Origin: Acinetobacter cumulans
Lineage (GTDB): Bacteria > Pseudomonadota > Gammaproteobacteria > Pseudomonadales > Moraxellaceae
NCBI RefSeq assembly: GCF_003024525.3
Contig: NZ_CP035934.2
Location: forward strand, 2,170,001-2,234,000
Length of the DNA: 64,000 nt
Reading direction: 5' to 3'
Part shown: in pieces, positions 45,796 through 56,428 of the stretch
Numbering within the stretch: position 1 is the stretch's first letter
Layout of the letters: every line of letters begins with the position of its first letter
The notes under the pieces: generated by a model
Told to the model about the DNA's origin: nothing
The model's database searches: none
Seen by the model: only the letters and a program-made list of their open reading frames with translations
Position numbers and translations under genes: made by a program

Positions 45796-45998
45796 ATTTG
45801 ATCCTTGTTATTTAACTATTAACTGTTTTAAATCTCTTCTAACAAACTTTCAAGTGATCGAACCTGTAAATTGCAAAAAGCATAAATGACTAAATTTCAC
45901 CTATGCTTTGAATATTGTGCATAAATGGATTTTTTTCAAGTTAAACCGTCATGCTTTTTGTATTGAAGATGATTTAACATACGCAGGTTTTCAATTTG

Positions 45999-47453
45999 AT
46001 GAAAAAGACTGTGCTAAAGCTTAAAAAAGATGAATGGTTTTCCAACATTCGTACCGATGTATTGGCTGGCTTGGTGGTCGGTTTAGCCTTAATCCCTGAA
46101 TCAATCGCTTTTTCTGCCATTGCTGGTGTAGATCCACAAGTTGGTCTATATGCATCATTTTGTATTGCGGTGAGTATTGCTTTTTTTGGTGGTAGACCTG
46201 CCATGATTTCAGCAGCCACTGGTGCCATGGCCTTACTCATGATCACCCTAGTGAAAACACATGGCTTACAATACTTATTGGCAGCTACGGTTCTCACCGG
46301 CATTATTCAAGTGATTGCAGGCTATTTTCAAGTGGCCAAACTCATGCGCTTTGTCTCACAAGCGGTGGTCTATGGCTTCCTAAATGCTTTAGCGATTTTA
46401 ATCTTTGTTGCTCAAGTGCCTGAAATGGCAAAAATGGATAGCTTAGGCTATTTATTTATGGCTCTAGGTTTAGCCATCATTTACTTATTTCCCTTTATTC
46501 CTAAAATTGGTAAAGCAATTCCCTCTCCGCTGATTTGTATTATTGTGCTGAGCCTGTTGGCAATAGGCTTAGGTGCCGATATGCGTACCGTCAGCGACCT
46601 AGGCCACTTCCCAGACACCTTACCAATTTTTTTAATTCCAGACATTCCATTAAATTTTGAAACCTTACAGATTATTTTCCCTTATGCCATCACTTTAGCC
46701 ACCGTAGGCTTGCTTGAAACTATGATGACCACTACTGTCATTAATGAAGTGACTGGTACTGAAGCTGATCGCCATCAGGAATGCCGTGGACAAGGTTATG
46801 CCAATATTATCAGTGGCTTTATGGGCGGTATGGCAGGTTGTGCCATGATTGGCCAATCGATTATCAATGTGAGCTCAGGTGCACGTACTCGCCTCTCCAC
46901 TTTGGTTGCAGGCGTATTCCTGCTTTGCCTTGTGGTGTTTTTTAAAGATTGGCTAGCTTATGTACCAATGGCAGCACTGGTTGCCATTATGGTGATGGTT
47001 TCCTTCACCACCTTCCAATGGGGTGCCATTAAGCAATTTAATAAGCATACACCTGCATTTAACATCGTGATGCTTGCAGTCGTACTCGTGGTCTTAGCAA
47101 CACATAACTTGGCGCTTGGCGTATTTGTTGGTGTTTTACTCTCAGCTTTATTTATTATTAATCAATTAGAGAGTTCAGTGAAAGTTCGTGTCGACCATAC
47201 AAGTACTCACAGCAATTACACGATTTCAGGGCAAATCTTTTTTAGCAGCGCAGATAAATTTTATCAATTTTTTGATTTCAATAGCCCAGTACAGCAGGTG
47301 ACCATTGACCTCACCCATGCACATATTTGGGATATCACCTCAGTCAATATGCTCAATACCGTTGTAGAAAAATTTGAGCAACAAGGAATAAATGTCAAAC
47401 TTATTGGTTTAAATGAAGCCAGTGCAACCTTAATTGATCGTGTAAATAACTAA
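45999..47453 (+). CDS. SulP family anion transporter with STAS domain
   Basis: The 484-aa protein has about ten membrane helices, including the SulP signature [30 protein letters not shown] near residue 25, and a C-terminal STAS-like region from about 400 ([26 protein letters not shown]). SulP proteins carry sulphate, bicarbonate or dicarboxylates. The frame begins at a TTG at 45996; I use the ATG at 45999. No sulphate assimilation genes are nearby, so the substrate is not predicted. Confidence 0.88.
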   Translation: MKKTVLKLKKDEWFSNIRTDVLAGLVVGLALIPESIAFSAIAGVDPQVGLYASFCIAVSIAFFGGRPAMISAATGAMALLMITLVKTHGLQYLLAATVLTGIIQVIAGYFQVAKLMRFVSQAVVYGFLNALAILIFVAQVPEMAKMDSLGYLFMALGLAIIYLFPFIPKIGKAIPSPLICIIVLSLLAIGLGADMRTVSDLGHFPDTLPIFLIPDIPLNFETLQIIFPYAITLATVGLLETMMTTTVINEVTGTEADRHQECRGQGYANIISGFMGGMAGCAMIGQSIINVSSGARTRLSTLVAGVFLLCLVVFFKDWLAYVPMAALVAIMVMVSFTTFQWGAIKQFNKHTPAFNIVMLAVVLVVLATHNLALGVFVGVLLSALFIINQLESSVKVRVDHTSTHSNYTISGQIFFSSADKFYQFFDFNSPVQQVTIDLTHAHIWDITSVNMLNTVVEKFEQQGINVKLIGLNEASATLIDRVNN

Positions 47454-47481
47454 ACATCTATCCCTGCAACTCAAATTTGAT

Positions 47482-47518
47482 ATTAAAAAAGCAGAATCAT
47501 TTATTCTGCTTTTTTAAT
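47482..47518 (+). terminator. Rho-independent terminator
   Basis: ATTAAAAAAGCAGAAT-CATTT-ATTCTGCTTTTTTAAT hairpin after the SulP gene. Confidence 0.88.
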
Positions 47519-47608
47519 GTTTTAGTTAAATTTCACAGATTTACTTGATGCTTTAATGTACACTTACATACAATAACAATTCATCTTGCTAAGGCTATTC
47601 TTGTACTC

Positions 47609-49552
47609 ATGCTGAAACAGCACCCCATTTTTTTACATTTAACAGCATGGGTTTCTTTATTTTGCCTGTTTGTGCTCTGTTTTGGTCTATTTGGATTCAG
47701 TGCAAGTGCGCATGCAAATTTTGAACAAGCAATACTAAAACAAGAATGCACAGCCCACATCCAAAATATTTATAGTGCAAAAGGCTCAGCCCACTATCCT
47801 GAAAATATCCCTCAGCAAGGTTGGCAAAAGCTTCAACAACTTCCTGACCGTTGGCATGATCGCTGGCCCAACTATCATGGCAATGCATGGTACAAAATTG
47901 AATGGAATTACCAGTGCCCAAACCCAACTGTTGTTACGCCAATTAGCCTGAGCATTGAAAGTATTACTCAAACAGGCCAAGTCTTTATTAATGACAATTT
48001 GTTATGGCGTGATATTGCCACTACAGAGCCAATCTCGCGGAATCAGGTAAAACCGCATTTATGGAATATTCCAATTGCAAATTTGCATCAGGGTAAAAAT
48101 ATTATTTGGATACAAGTACAAGGCAATCAAATTCAAAAATCAGGTATTGGGCATGTCGCTTTAGGTGACTATACGCAAATGTACAAACTGTATAATTCTT
48201 GGTTATTAGAAAAGCAAACTCTGCCTTATTTTAATAGCATGATTAATATGGTTATTGGCTTATTTTGCTTACTGGTTTGGATGATCAGCCGTAAAGAATC
48301 TGCTTTTTTCTGGTTTGCAATGGTATCTTTTTTATGGGTAAGTTATAGCACACTGGTGATATATGCAGACCCAATTTCATTTTTAACAAGTGTGCAGCTA
48401 GAGCGCATTCAGAACATTATTTTCTGCTTTTATGTTGCTATTAGTTGCTTAGGTGCATGGCGCTTCGCGGGCTTTAGCTTTCCTAGAATTGAAAAAGCAC
48501 TTTTCGGTTTTGCTATTATTGCATCAACGTGTATTGCCGTTAGTCCGATTGAATATGCAGCCCAAGTCATCCAAGTATTTTTTGGTATTACTGTACTGAT
48601 TTTTATTGCTAAATGCATTAGCTATCCATACTTCGCCTATAAATCGCGCCTGCCTGAAACCTATTTTTTAGCCGTGACCTATGTGGTTTTTGTACCTATT
48701 GCCATACATGACGCTATTTTCATGTCCACGCTACAAGGTAAACCACTTTCGCCTTATACAGCACCATTTTCATCGGCTGTGATTGGATTTGTCTTGGCAT
48801 TTCGTTTGGCACGAAACGCCCGTGAAATTGAACGATTTAATCAAACACTCACACAAAATATTAAGCAAACTAAGCAAGAACTGACCGAGTCTTTAGGTTT
48901 GCAGCAAAAACTTGCGGTACAAAATGCACGTTTGCAAGAACGAATTAACTTATCGCATGATCTGCATGATGGTTTAGGTGGATCGATTTTCCGTTCAATG
49001 GTATTGCTCGAACAAAATGAAAAAATTGAAAAAAATCAGGTCTTATCGATTTTAAAACTGTTACGCAGTGATTTAAGACAAGTGATTGATTCGGGTGCGA
49101 GCTTAGGTGCAGAGATTCCAGCAACACCCATTGATTGGGCAGCCACAATTCGACATCGTTTTGTACAATTATTTGAAGAACTGGATATCCGTTCAACGTG
49201 GGAACTTCCTCAACATTGGGGTACTTCACCAACCGCATTACAATGCTTAACGCTGACCCGTTTAGTCGAAGAAGCTCTAACCAATATTATGAAACACAGT
49301 CAGGCGACCCAAGTGACGATTCGTTTACATGAAAATGACGTACAACAGCTGGTTTTAAGTATTATTGATAATGGTTGTGGCTTCACCCCGCAAGCGGATC
49401 AGTTTGGCTTACATGTCGGTTTACAAAGCATGCAAACCCGTATTCAGCGTATTGGTGGTACTTTTAGTATTGAATCTCAGCCAGGACATACGCAAATCCA
49501 AGCGATTTTACCTTTGCAAAACAATATGATAACACCCAAAATAGACCCATAA
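47609..49552 (+). CDS. Orphan sensor histidine kinase, HisKA_3 type with 7TMR-like input
   Basis: After an N-terminal membrane helix (about 10-36) comes an exported domain with beta-sandwich character (WYKIEWNYQCPNPTVVTPISLSIESITQTGQVFINDN, about 95-140), then seven hydrophobic helices (about 205-395) as in 7TMR-DISM receptors, a coiled coil (405-440), the HisKA_3 phosphorylation helix LSHDLHDGLGGSIFRSM near 450 and an ATPase domain ending with IIDNGCGFTPQADQFGLHVGLQSM near 590. Such kinases pair with NarL-type response regulators, but no regulator is in this window. The sensed signal is unknown. Confidence 0.85.
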   Translation: MLKQHPIFLHLTAWVSLFCLFVLCFGLFGFSASAHANFEQAILKQECTAHIQNIYSAKGSAHYPENIPQQGWQKLQQLPDRWHDRWPNYHGNAWYKIEWNYQCPNPTVVTPISLSIESITQTGQVFINDNLLWRDIATTEPISRNQVKPHLWNIPIANLHQGKNIIWIQVQGNQIQKSGIGHVALGDYTQMYKLYNSWLLEKQTLPYFNSMINMVIGLFCLLVWMISRKESAFFWFAMVSFLWVSYSTLVIYADPISFLTSVQLERIQNIIFCFYVAISCLGAWRFAGFSFPRIEKALFGFAIIASTCIAVSPIEYAAQVIQVFFGITVLIFIAKCISYPYFAYKSRLPETYFLAVTYVVFVPIAIHDAIFMSTLQGKPLSPYTAPFSSAVIGFVLAFRLARNAREIERFNQTLTQNIKQTKQELTESLGLQQKLAVQNARLQERINLSHDLHDGLGGSIFRSMVLLEQNEKIEKNQVLSILKLLRSDLRQVIDSGASLGAEIPATPIDWAATIRHRFVQLFEELDIRSTWELPQHWGTSPTALQCLTLTRLVEEALTNIMKHSQATQVTIRLHENDVQQLVLSIIDNGCGFTPQADQFGLHVGLQSMQTRIQRIGGTFSIESQPGHTQIQAILPLQNNMITPKIDP

Positions 49553-49654
49553 AAAAACATCACCAATGTCATTCACATTGGCGATGCATTAGTTGTTTTA
49601 TTTATTTTAAAATCAATAAAACCATTCTAAATTGAGCTACAGTATATTACCCAC

Positions 49655-52153
49655 TTATGACTTACGTCGACTCAATTGCGCATATAAGGCTAAGCCAAGC
49701 ATGCTCAGCAAGCCCAATACACCTATGCTACCGCCACTGGTCTTATGATCTTCTGCGGGGGGTGTAACTTCATTTAAATCTAAATCCACAATTACAGGAT
49801 CATGATCGGATGAGCGAAATGCATCAGCATTAAAGAATAATTGCTTTTGTTCTTCAGATTTAAACTCATCGTTATAATCTAATGCGGTAGGTTCATCGGC
49901 ATTAATATGCCAAGCAAAAGTTCGCTTCACCATTGGATATAAATTTTCATCCGCAATTGCGTGATCTAAATTACCTGCACCCCCATAACCCTCGCTATTA
50001 CTCGCCACCCCAAAGACATAACTATAGGCTGACTGGCCTTGGCCAATTTTTTCATCATTGAGCAAAATTTTATAGTTTGATTTTTCAAAGGCTAAAATTG
50101 GATCTTCTTTGGCATAGCTATTCATATCACCCAATAGCAACACGTTAGATTTTTGCGTCAAACTCACTTGTGCTTTTGCCACCCATTGCATCAACTTAGC
50201 AACGGACTTGGTTCGCAAATCATTCCAACACCCTTGTCCATCACCTTGATCTGCATCTAAAGAGGTCGCATCTGTGGGACAACTTCCCTTCGACTTTAAA
50301 TGGTTCGGAATCACCGTAAACAGTTTGCCCCCTGCTACAGGCTTAAAGCTTTGTAAAAATGTCACACGGTTCAAATTTGTCGCATCATCATAAACAACAG
50401 GCTCAGCAACAGGCATTACACGCTTGCTGTTATAAATCACCGCCACAGCAATTGCATCGCTTCCGAGTTTATCTTTCGCTGGAACGACATATTTCCAATC
50501 TGCGCCTAAAGCCTTGGTTAAATATGCAATTGCACTTTTATCGCTATAGCCATTGTTTGCTATTTCCATTAAAGCAAATACATCGGCATCAATTTGCTTC
50601 ATCGCACTGACAATTTTTTGATGTTGTTTATCAAACTCGGCTTGTGTTGTTGCGCCACGCTCGGTAGGAAAGCCCTTTTGCAAACCATTGTCATAGTTCA
50701 GCACATTAAAAGATGCAACACGTATTTGCTTAGTCTCTTTGGCTATAGGCACTGTACGTGGATTTAAGCTGGTCGTGAGCACAGGTACATCAAGATCTGG
50801 ACGTGGCTGAATGCGCCATTGATCATAACGATATTCTAATATGCCCTGTGCATTTTGAATTTCATTGCCTGAGCGCAGGGTATTTTTTGCACTAAAATTC
50901 GCGGGTAACCACGGTGTTCTATTTTGGTTATTATAGCCATCATCAAGCACAATTTTTGATAGTTTATTTTGTTTTGCCAACGCGATTGCCTCTGGCGACT
51001 TGGCTGGATATAAATTCGTTGGAATAAATTGACGTGCTGTGCTTAACACAACAGAACCATAGCGACCATATTCATAATTTTCACTGACCGTTAACTTCTG
51101 TGGCAGTTTAACCAACATCCCTTGATAGCGTTTAGGCACATTTCCTGTACTCGCATCTAAGCTATCAAAAGGTAAATTGATACTTAGAGGCTGTACCAAA
51201 GAAGCGACATTTTCCTGACAAGCCACAATATTGCTACTTAAATCTTGAAGCTGTAATTGATTTTGGTAATTGGTGAGCTTGCCTTTTAAAATCACTTCAT
51301 CCCCCACTTTTGCACCCTGAATCGCACTACTTGCGGGTATATACACAAATATGGCATTGTTTTGACCCGCTTTGGCCTTACTGTCCACGGTTTGTACATA
51401 AAAACCGTTAAAGCCATTGCTATATCTAAAATCTGCGGTCATTACACCACGTACGGTATATGACTGATTTAAGGGTGCCGTTTGTAGGTCGGCAATGGGG
51501 GTCGTCGTCGCGCTACAGCTCAAAGTTTCTAAGTCCGGTGGTACAGTGGTGTTGGCAAATAAATGGCGACTATATGCGCTACGGTCTGACCATTTTGTCC
51601 ATTCGCTGTCTAAATCAAATACAGCGTTTGGATTTACCGATGTTATATTATTGCTCTTCTGAATACGCGTTAAACTATTTTGATAGCTGGAGAGCGCAGT
51701 TCCCCAACCTGTTCCTGGATCTTCACCAACGCGCCCAAAACGATCCACTGCCGTATTTCCATTCATCAAAACCAATGCATCATCGCCATTAAATGACAAT
51801 GCTTTGGTCAAAAACTGAAACGGTGTAGTAATAGATGCTAAAGCCGTCTGTAATTCTGAGCGACCCACAATAATTTTCTGCTGTGGCCCTAAGCTTCCAG
51901 ACAAGGCAAACGTATTTGTCGCTATACTCGCACCATTGCTATATTGCAAAATATTATAATTGGACAAATCCACTGTTTTTTGGTCTGGGTTATATATTTC
52001 GACACCTTTTTGGTTCGATACCCCATCAATATATTGACTAAACATAATCTCTGCATGTGCAGACATGTTATAGCCACTCAGCAATATACACAGCGTTAAT
52101 AATTTTGGATTTAAATTATGGCTATGGCAATTTTTAGATGTTCGTATTTTCAT
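49655..52153 (-). CDS. ExeM/NucH-type extracellular endonuclease with GlyGly-CTERM
   Basis: Signal region up to about residue 34 (ends NMSAHA), then a lamin-tail domain (about 34-130, EIMFSQYIDGVSNQKGVEIYNPDQ), an OB-fold region (about 225-310) and an endonuclease/exonuclease/phosphatase domain from about 475 (RVASFNVLNYDNG, DVFALMEIANNG, LLLGDMNSY, SSDHDPVIVDLDL). The C-terminus SGGSIGVLGLLSMLGLALYA followed by QLSRRKS is a GlyGly-CTERM signal, processed by rhombosortase in type II secretion substrates. It probably degrades extracellular DNA. The gspL/gspM pair in this window fits that route. Confidence 0.86.
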   Translation of the reverse strand: MKIRTSKNCHSHNLNPKLLTLCILLSGYNMSAHAEIMFSQYIDGVSNQKGVEIYNPDQKTVDLSNYNILQYSNGASIATNTFALSGSLGPQQKIIVGRSELQTALASITTPFQFLTKALSFNGDDALVLMNGNTAVDRFGRVGEDPGTGWGTALSSYQNSLTRIQKSNNITSVNPNAVFDLDSEWTKWSDRSAYSRHLFANTTVPPDLETLSCSATTTPIADLQTAPLNQSYTVRGVMTADFRYSNGFNGFYVQTVDSKAKAGQNNAIFVYIPASSAIQGAKVGDEVILKGKLTNYQNQLQLQDLSSNIVACQENVASLVQPLSINLPFDSLDASTGNVPKRYQGMLVKLPQKLTVSENYEYGRYGSVVLSTARQFIPTNLYPAKSPEAIALAKQNKLSKIVLDDGYNNQNRTPWLPANFSAKNTLRSGNEIQNAQGILEYRYDQWRIQPRPDLDVPVLTTSLNPRTVPIAKETKQIRVASFNVLNYDNGLQKGFPTERGATTQAEFDKQHQKIVSAMKQIDADVFALMEIANNGYSDKSAIAYLTKALGADWKYVVPAKDKLGSDAIAVAVIYNSKRVMPVAEPVVYDDATNLNRVTFLQSFKPVAGGKLFTVIPNHLKSKGSCPTDATSLDADQGDGQGCWNDLRTKSVAKLMQWVAKAQVSLTQKSNVLLLGDMNSYAKEDPILAFEKSNYKILLNDEKIGQGQSAYSYVFGVASNSEGYGGAGNLDHAIADENLYPMVKRTFAWHINADEPTALDYNDEFKSEEQKQLFFNADAFRSSDHDPVIVDLDLNEVTPPAEDHKTSGGSIGVLGLLSMLGLALYAQLSRRKS

Positions 52154-52350
52154 GAATATTTGAAAAGTTGTTCAAAAGATCTACAGCCTAATCAGGCGAA
52201 ATGACACGCCCATGAAAACTAAATGACAATTTAGCTTCGGCCTTACAACAAATTCAGGCGCTAATCTGCTCATTTTCGGCTAAAAAATTTGACTTGTTTC
52301 GCTCAGGACTTAAAATACCGCATTCTGAATTTTTTAGATTTGCCAAAGTT

Positions 52351-53067
52351 ATGTCGAACGATCAATTAGACCAGCAAGTCGTGGAGCTGGACAACTTAAA
52401 CGAACAGCGTGAAATTGTTACGTTTATGCGTCGCTCAGCACCGCTGAACACCTCTCAACGTACTGCGCTTGAACAATATGGTCACCTAATTTTGGAATAC
52501 CCTGTGGGTGACTTACGTCAACACTTCGAACACCCAGAGCGCCCTTTAACTGTCGAAATCGGTTTTGGTATGGGTCGTTCATTGGTGCTTATGGCCAAAG
52601 CCAATCCTGAACGTAACTATGTCGGTATTGAAGTTCATGTACCGGGTATTGCACAGTGTGTATTTGAAGCAGGTATGGCAGAACTTAAAAACTTACGTGT
52701 TTTAGATGCTGACGCAATTCAAGTCCTTCGTGAAATGCCAGACAATAGCATTAATGCTGTACAGCTTTATTTCCCAGATCCATGGCAGAAGAAACGTCAC
52801 TTCAAGCGCCGTTTTGTATCGCATGATCGTATGCCACTGGTTGAGCAAAAGCTTGAGCTAGGTGGTACATTCCATGCTGCAACTGATTGGGAACCGTACG
52901 CAGAGTGGATGATTGAAGTTCTTGAAGAACGTCCACGCTTAGAAAATCTTGCAGGTAAAGGCAACAGCTACCCACGTCCAGATTGGCGTCCACAAACTAA
53001 ATTTGAACGTCGTGGTTTAGAAGCTGGTCATAAAATTAATGACTTTATCTTTAAGAAAATTTCTTAA
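52351..53067 (+). CDS. trmB: tRNA (guanine-N7)-methyltransferase
   Basis: SAM-binding VEIGFGMGRSLVLMAKANPERNYVGIEVHVPG near residue 70, the family motif VQLYFPDPWQKKRHFKRRFV near 130 and TDWEPYAEWMIEVLEE near 175: a complete TrmB. It makes m7G46 in tRNA. The frame continues upstream to a TTG at 52294; the ATG at 52351 gives 238 aa, the family size. A terminator follows 12 bases after the stop. Confidence 0.95.
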   Translation: MSNDQLDQQVVELDNLNEQREIVTFMRRSAPLNTSQRTALEQYGHLILEYPVGDLRQHFEHPERPLTVEIGFGMGRSLVLMAKANPERNYVGIEVHVPGIAQCVFEAGMAELKNLRVLDADAIQVLREMPDNSINAVQLYFPDPWQKKRHFKRRFVSHDRMPLVEQKLELGGTFHAATDWEPYAEWMIEVLEERPRLENLAGKGNSYPRPDWRPQTKFERRGLEAGHKINDFIFKKIS

Positions 53068-53078
53068 TCCAAACGTTT

Positions 53079-53106
53079 AAAAAAGCGCTCAATAGAGCGC
53101 TTTTTT
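53079..53106. terminator. Bidirectional terminator
   Basis: AAAAAAGCGCTC-AATA-GAGCGCTTTTTT hairpin between trmB and the convergent aldehyde dehydrogenase gene. Confidence 0.88.
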
Positions 53107-53123
53107 ATTTTTTACTTGTTCGT

Positions 53124-54584
53124 TTAACGAATAAACATGCGATAAATAAACTGCTGAATCCAAGTACCATAAGGCGGGTAAATCAGCTTCATTAAACTAA
53201 ACTTCGGCCTTACAAAGACAGATTTAGCATGACTAAAAGTTTTAAATCCCTCATGCCCATGATAATGCCCCATCCCCGATGCGCCAATCCCACCAAAAGG
53301 CATATCTTCCATGCCTGCAGTCATCAGCGTTTCATTTAAACACACGCCACCACTATGCGTGGCATGTAATACTTTTTGTTGCTCTGTTTTGTTATAGCCA
53401 AAGTAATACAATGCCAAAGGTCGCTCATGCGCATTAATATAGGCAATCGCTTCATCAATATGCGTATACGTTTTGAGTGGCAAAATCGGTCCAAAAATTT
53501 CATTTTGCATCAATAACATATCATCGCTTACATCTGTGACGATTGAATGCGCCATACGGCGTTCATCATTTAAGATGTCATCATTAAATATGCTAGCACC
53601 TTTCACTTTCGCATCACTTAAATAATGTTTTAGCCGTTCAAATTGGCGTTCATTCACGATAGCCGTGTAATCAGCATTTTGCTGAATGCTATTTGGATAA
53701 AAACCTCTTAAAGCCTCAAAATAGGCTTGAATAAATGTCTCTTGTTGGCTTTCATGCACAAAAGCATAATCAGGCGCAACACAGGTTTGACCTGCATTCA
53801 TGGTTTTACCAAATGCCAAACGTCGTGCGCTTTCTTTTAAATCTGCATCCACAGCAACAATCACAGGTGATTTACCACCAAGTTCCAAGGTGACAGGTGT
53901 TAAATTGTCTGCAGCAGCGTGTAGTACATGAGGTGCAATCGCTGTCGCCCCAGTAAATAACAAATGATCAAAGGGCAATTTCGTGAATTGTTGTGCTATT
54001 TGTGCATCACCCGTAATGACATTGACATGGCTTTGTGGGTACTTTTCGGCAATAAGCTTCTTAAACAAGGCTGAAAATTCAGGTGTGTACTCACTCATTT
54101 TAAGCATGACATGATTACCTGCTGCCAAAGCCTGTGCCAAAGGCCCCAAAGCTAAAAATAGCGGATAATTCCAAGGTACAACAATTCCCACTACCCCAAC
54201 AGGCTGATACATCACATAACCAGATGCTGGCTGAAACAAGATACCGATATCACGCTTGCTAGGCTTCATCCATTGTTTCAAATGCTTCAAACTATGCTTA
54301 ATGCCATTTAGACTGGTCATAATTTCAAACAAACGCGTTTCATCTACACTACGGTTGGAAAAATCACGACTAATCGCCTGTGCAATATCATCCTGATGTT
54401 CGACCAACATCTGCTGCAGTGTCAGTAAATGTTGCTTACGCTGTTCATAACTGGCATATGGCTGCTGTGCGAAAGCCTGCTGTTGTAACTCAAAAATACC
54501 CTGTAGTTTTTCATCGTTTAACAATGTGTGTTCTACTTTATTGATCACTTCAGTATGTTGATCTAAGCTGTGTGCTAGAGTCAT
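53124..54584 (-). CDS. Aldehyde dehydrogenase, coniferyl aldehyde dehydrogenase type
   Basis: ALDH superfamily with VPWNYPLFLALGPLAQALAAGNHVMLKMSEYTP near 145, catalytic Glu in VTLELGGKSPVIV near 235 and Cys in NAGQTCVAPDY near 270; PFGGIGASGMGHYHGHEGFKTFSH near 435 is typical of class 3-like, C-terminally anchored enzymes (CalB-type). The C-terminus (YPPYGTWIQQFIYRMFIR) is hydrophobic and could bind membrane. It follows the GMC oxidoreductase gene by 95 bases, so aldehyde made by that enzyme is its likely substrate. Confidence 0.88.
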   Translation of the reverse strand: MTLAHSLDQHTEVINKVEHTLLNDEKLQGIFELQQQAFAQQPYASYEQRKQHLLTLQQMLVEHQDDIAQAISRDFSNRSVDETRLFEIMTSLNGIKHSLKHLKQWMKPSKRDIGILFQPASGYVMYQPVGVVGIVVPWNYPLFLALGPLAQALAAGNHVMLKMSEYTPEFSALFKKLIAEKYPQSHVNVITGDAQIAQQFTKLPFDHLLFTGATAIAPHVLHAAADNLTPVTLELGGKSPVIVAVDADLKESARRLAFGKTMNAGQTCVAPDYAFVHESQQETFIQAYFEALRGFYPNSIQQNADYTAIVNERQFERLKHYLSDAKVKGASIFNDDILNDERRMAHSIVTDVSDDMLLMQNEIFGPILPLKTYTHIDEAIAYINAHERPLALYYFGYNKTEQQKVLHATHSGGVCLNETLMTAGMEDMPFGGIGASGMGHYHGHEGFKTFSHAKSVFVRPKFSLMKLIYPPYGTWIQQFIYRMFIR

Positions 54585-54679
54585 GACAAGTATCCTTTTC
54601 TTTTTGTTTTAGCTGTGCTTTCTAACATAGTCAGTGTCCGATAAAACCGAATGTGATATCAGTACCACAACATATCTCT

Positions 54680-56293
54680 TTAAGCCACTTGTTGACGTTT
54701 ATTTGCTTCGCGAAGTAAATCAACTGCCTTTTCTGCAATCATAATCACAGGTGCATTGGTGTTACCATTGACCACTGAAGGCATAATTGAAGCATCAATC
54801 ACACGTAAATTTTGTATGCCATAAACCCTTAACTCTGGGTCCACTACAGCCATTTCATCAATCCCCATTTTACAACTGCCCACAGGGTGATAGACCGTAT
54901 CTACTCGATTACGCAATATTTCTCGAATGTCCTCATCCGTTTTAACATTTGAAGTAAATAAATCTTCTTTGTACATTTCTGCTAGGGCTGGATCTTGCAT
55001 CAATCGCCGAGTTAATTTAAAGCCCTTAACCAAATCTTCCAAATCTCGATCATCACCTAAAAAATTTGGATCAAGCAATAATGGATCTGAGATTTTATTG
55101 CCACTGAGTTTCACACTGCCACGACTGCGTGGATTTAACAAACATACATGACACGACACACCATGACTGGCATGAAACTTACGAGCATGGTCATCAACTA
55201 AAGCGACCACAAAGTGTAGCTGTAAGTTAGGAATCTCTAACGCTGGATCACTTTTTAAGAAACCACCACATTCAGCAAAGTTCGAGCTAATCATGCCTCG
55301 ACGTTCTTTACGATAACGCTGAATCTGCTTAAACATCGACATTGAACCGAGTATCGAAATACCAAAGGTATTTTGCGTATCATGAACACTATAACCAAAA
55401 ATAAAATCAGGGTGATCATGGAAGTTTTTGCCCACGCCGGGTAAATGTTGCTTCACTTCAATGCCATGCTGTTGTAGCTCTGTTTGGTCCCCAATTCCAG
55501 AGAGCATTAAAATCTGTGGCGATTGCATAGCACCCGCACTGAGTAAGACTTCTTTGCGTGCTTTAATGGTTTTGACTTGCCCCGCATGCTCGACCTCTAC
55601 TCCCACTGCTGTTTTATGCTCAATGATAATTTTGTGCGTCATGGCCTTGGTCCACACCGTCAAATTAGAGCGTTGCAAATGTGGAAATAAATAAGCACGT
55701 GCAGCACTACAACGCTCACCATTGATATGGGTAACTTGATATACCCCCAAGCCTTCCTGCTCTGCACCATTAAAATCATCTAAAATGCGATAACCCTGAC
55801 TTTTGGCTGCCGCAATATACCGTGCATGAATTGGGTTATCTGTACGTAGATCAATCACAGATAATGGGCCAGAATTGCCATGATATTCATTTTTAATGCG
55901 TTCATTATTTTCGGAACAAATGAAATAAGGCAATACCTCTTCATAAGACCAGCCAGTATTGCCTTGCGCTGCCCATGCATCGTAGTCTGCGCGATGCCCG
56001 CGGATATAAATCATGGCATTAATAGCAGAAGAACCACCTAAGCATTTTCCTCGGGGTTGGTAGCCTTTGCGCCCATTAAGTCCTTTTTGCGGTACAGTTT
56101 CAAAAGCCCAATTATTAATTTTTGTGGGTAAACTCATTACACATGCAGCAGGTACATTAACCGTCCAACTATCTCCTTGGCCACCAGCTTCTAGCAGACA
56201 TACTGAAATATTGGGATCTTCGCTTAAACGACTGGCCAATACACAACCCGCACTACCACCGCCGATAATGATGTAATCGAATTCCTGCTGCAT
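54680..56293 (-). CDS. GMC oxidoreductase (choline/alcohol dehydrogenase-like)
   Basis: FAD-binding DYIIIGGGSAGCVLASRLSED (residues 6-26), GMC signatures GRKGYQPRGKCLGGSSAINAMIYIRG near 75 and KEVLLSAGAMQSPQILMLSGIG near 255, and the active-site His in DTVYHPVGSCKMG near 468. Relatives are choline dehydrogenase BetA and the alcohol dehydrogenase AlkJ. No choline transport genes are nearby, and the partner is an aldehyde dehydrogenase, so oxidation of a primary alcohol to aldehyde is more likely. Length 537 aa is standard. Confidence 0.88.
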   Translation of the reverse strand: MQQEFDYIIIGGGSAGCVLASRLSEDPNISVCLLEAGGQGDSWTVNVPAACVMSLPTKINNWAFETVPQKGLNGRKGYQPRGKCLGGSSAINAMIYIRGHRADYDAWAAQGNTGWSYEEVLPYFICSENNERIKNEYHGNSGPLSVIDLRTDNPIHARYIAAAKSQGYRILDDFNGAEQEGLGVYQVTHINGERCSAARAYLFPHLQRSNLTVWTKAMTHKIIIEHKTAVGVEVEHAGQVKTIKARKEVLLSAGAMQSPQILMLSGIGDQTELQQHGIEVKQHLPGVGKNFHDHPDFIFGYSVHDTQNTFGISILGSMSMFKQIQRYRKERRGMISSNFAECGGFLKSDPALEIPNLQLHFVVALVDDHARKFHASHGVSCHVCLLNPRSRGSVKLSGNKISDPLLLDPNFLGDDRDLEDLVKGFKLTRRLMQDPALAEMYKEDLFTSNVKTDEDIREILRNRVDTVYHPVGSCKMGIDEMAVVDPELRVYGIQNLRVIDASIMPSVVNGNTNAPVIMIAEKAVDLLREANKRQQVA

Positions 56294-56428
56294 TTTATTC
56301 TTCCTTTGGACTTTTTATTTTTTGTGTCTAATTATTTAATAGCACAGAATGCTCAAACACTACATCTATGTTTTTATATAAATCTCTCTTTTTTTAAAAG
56401 TCACCAATAAAAAAATTCAACAAGCTGT

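Noticed and set aside
49559..49586. Hairpin after the histidine kinase as a terminator
   Set aside because: The CATCACCAATGT/CACATTGGCGATG stem lacks an adjacent T run.
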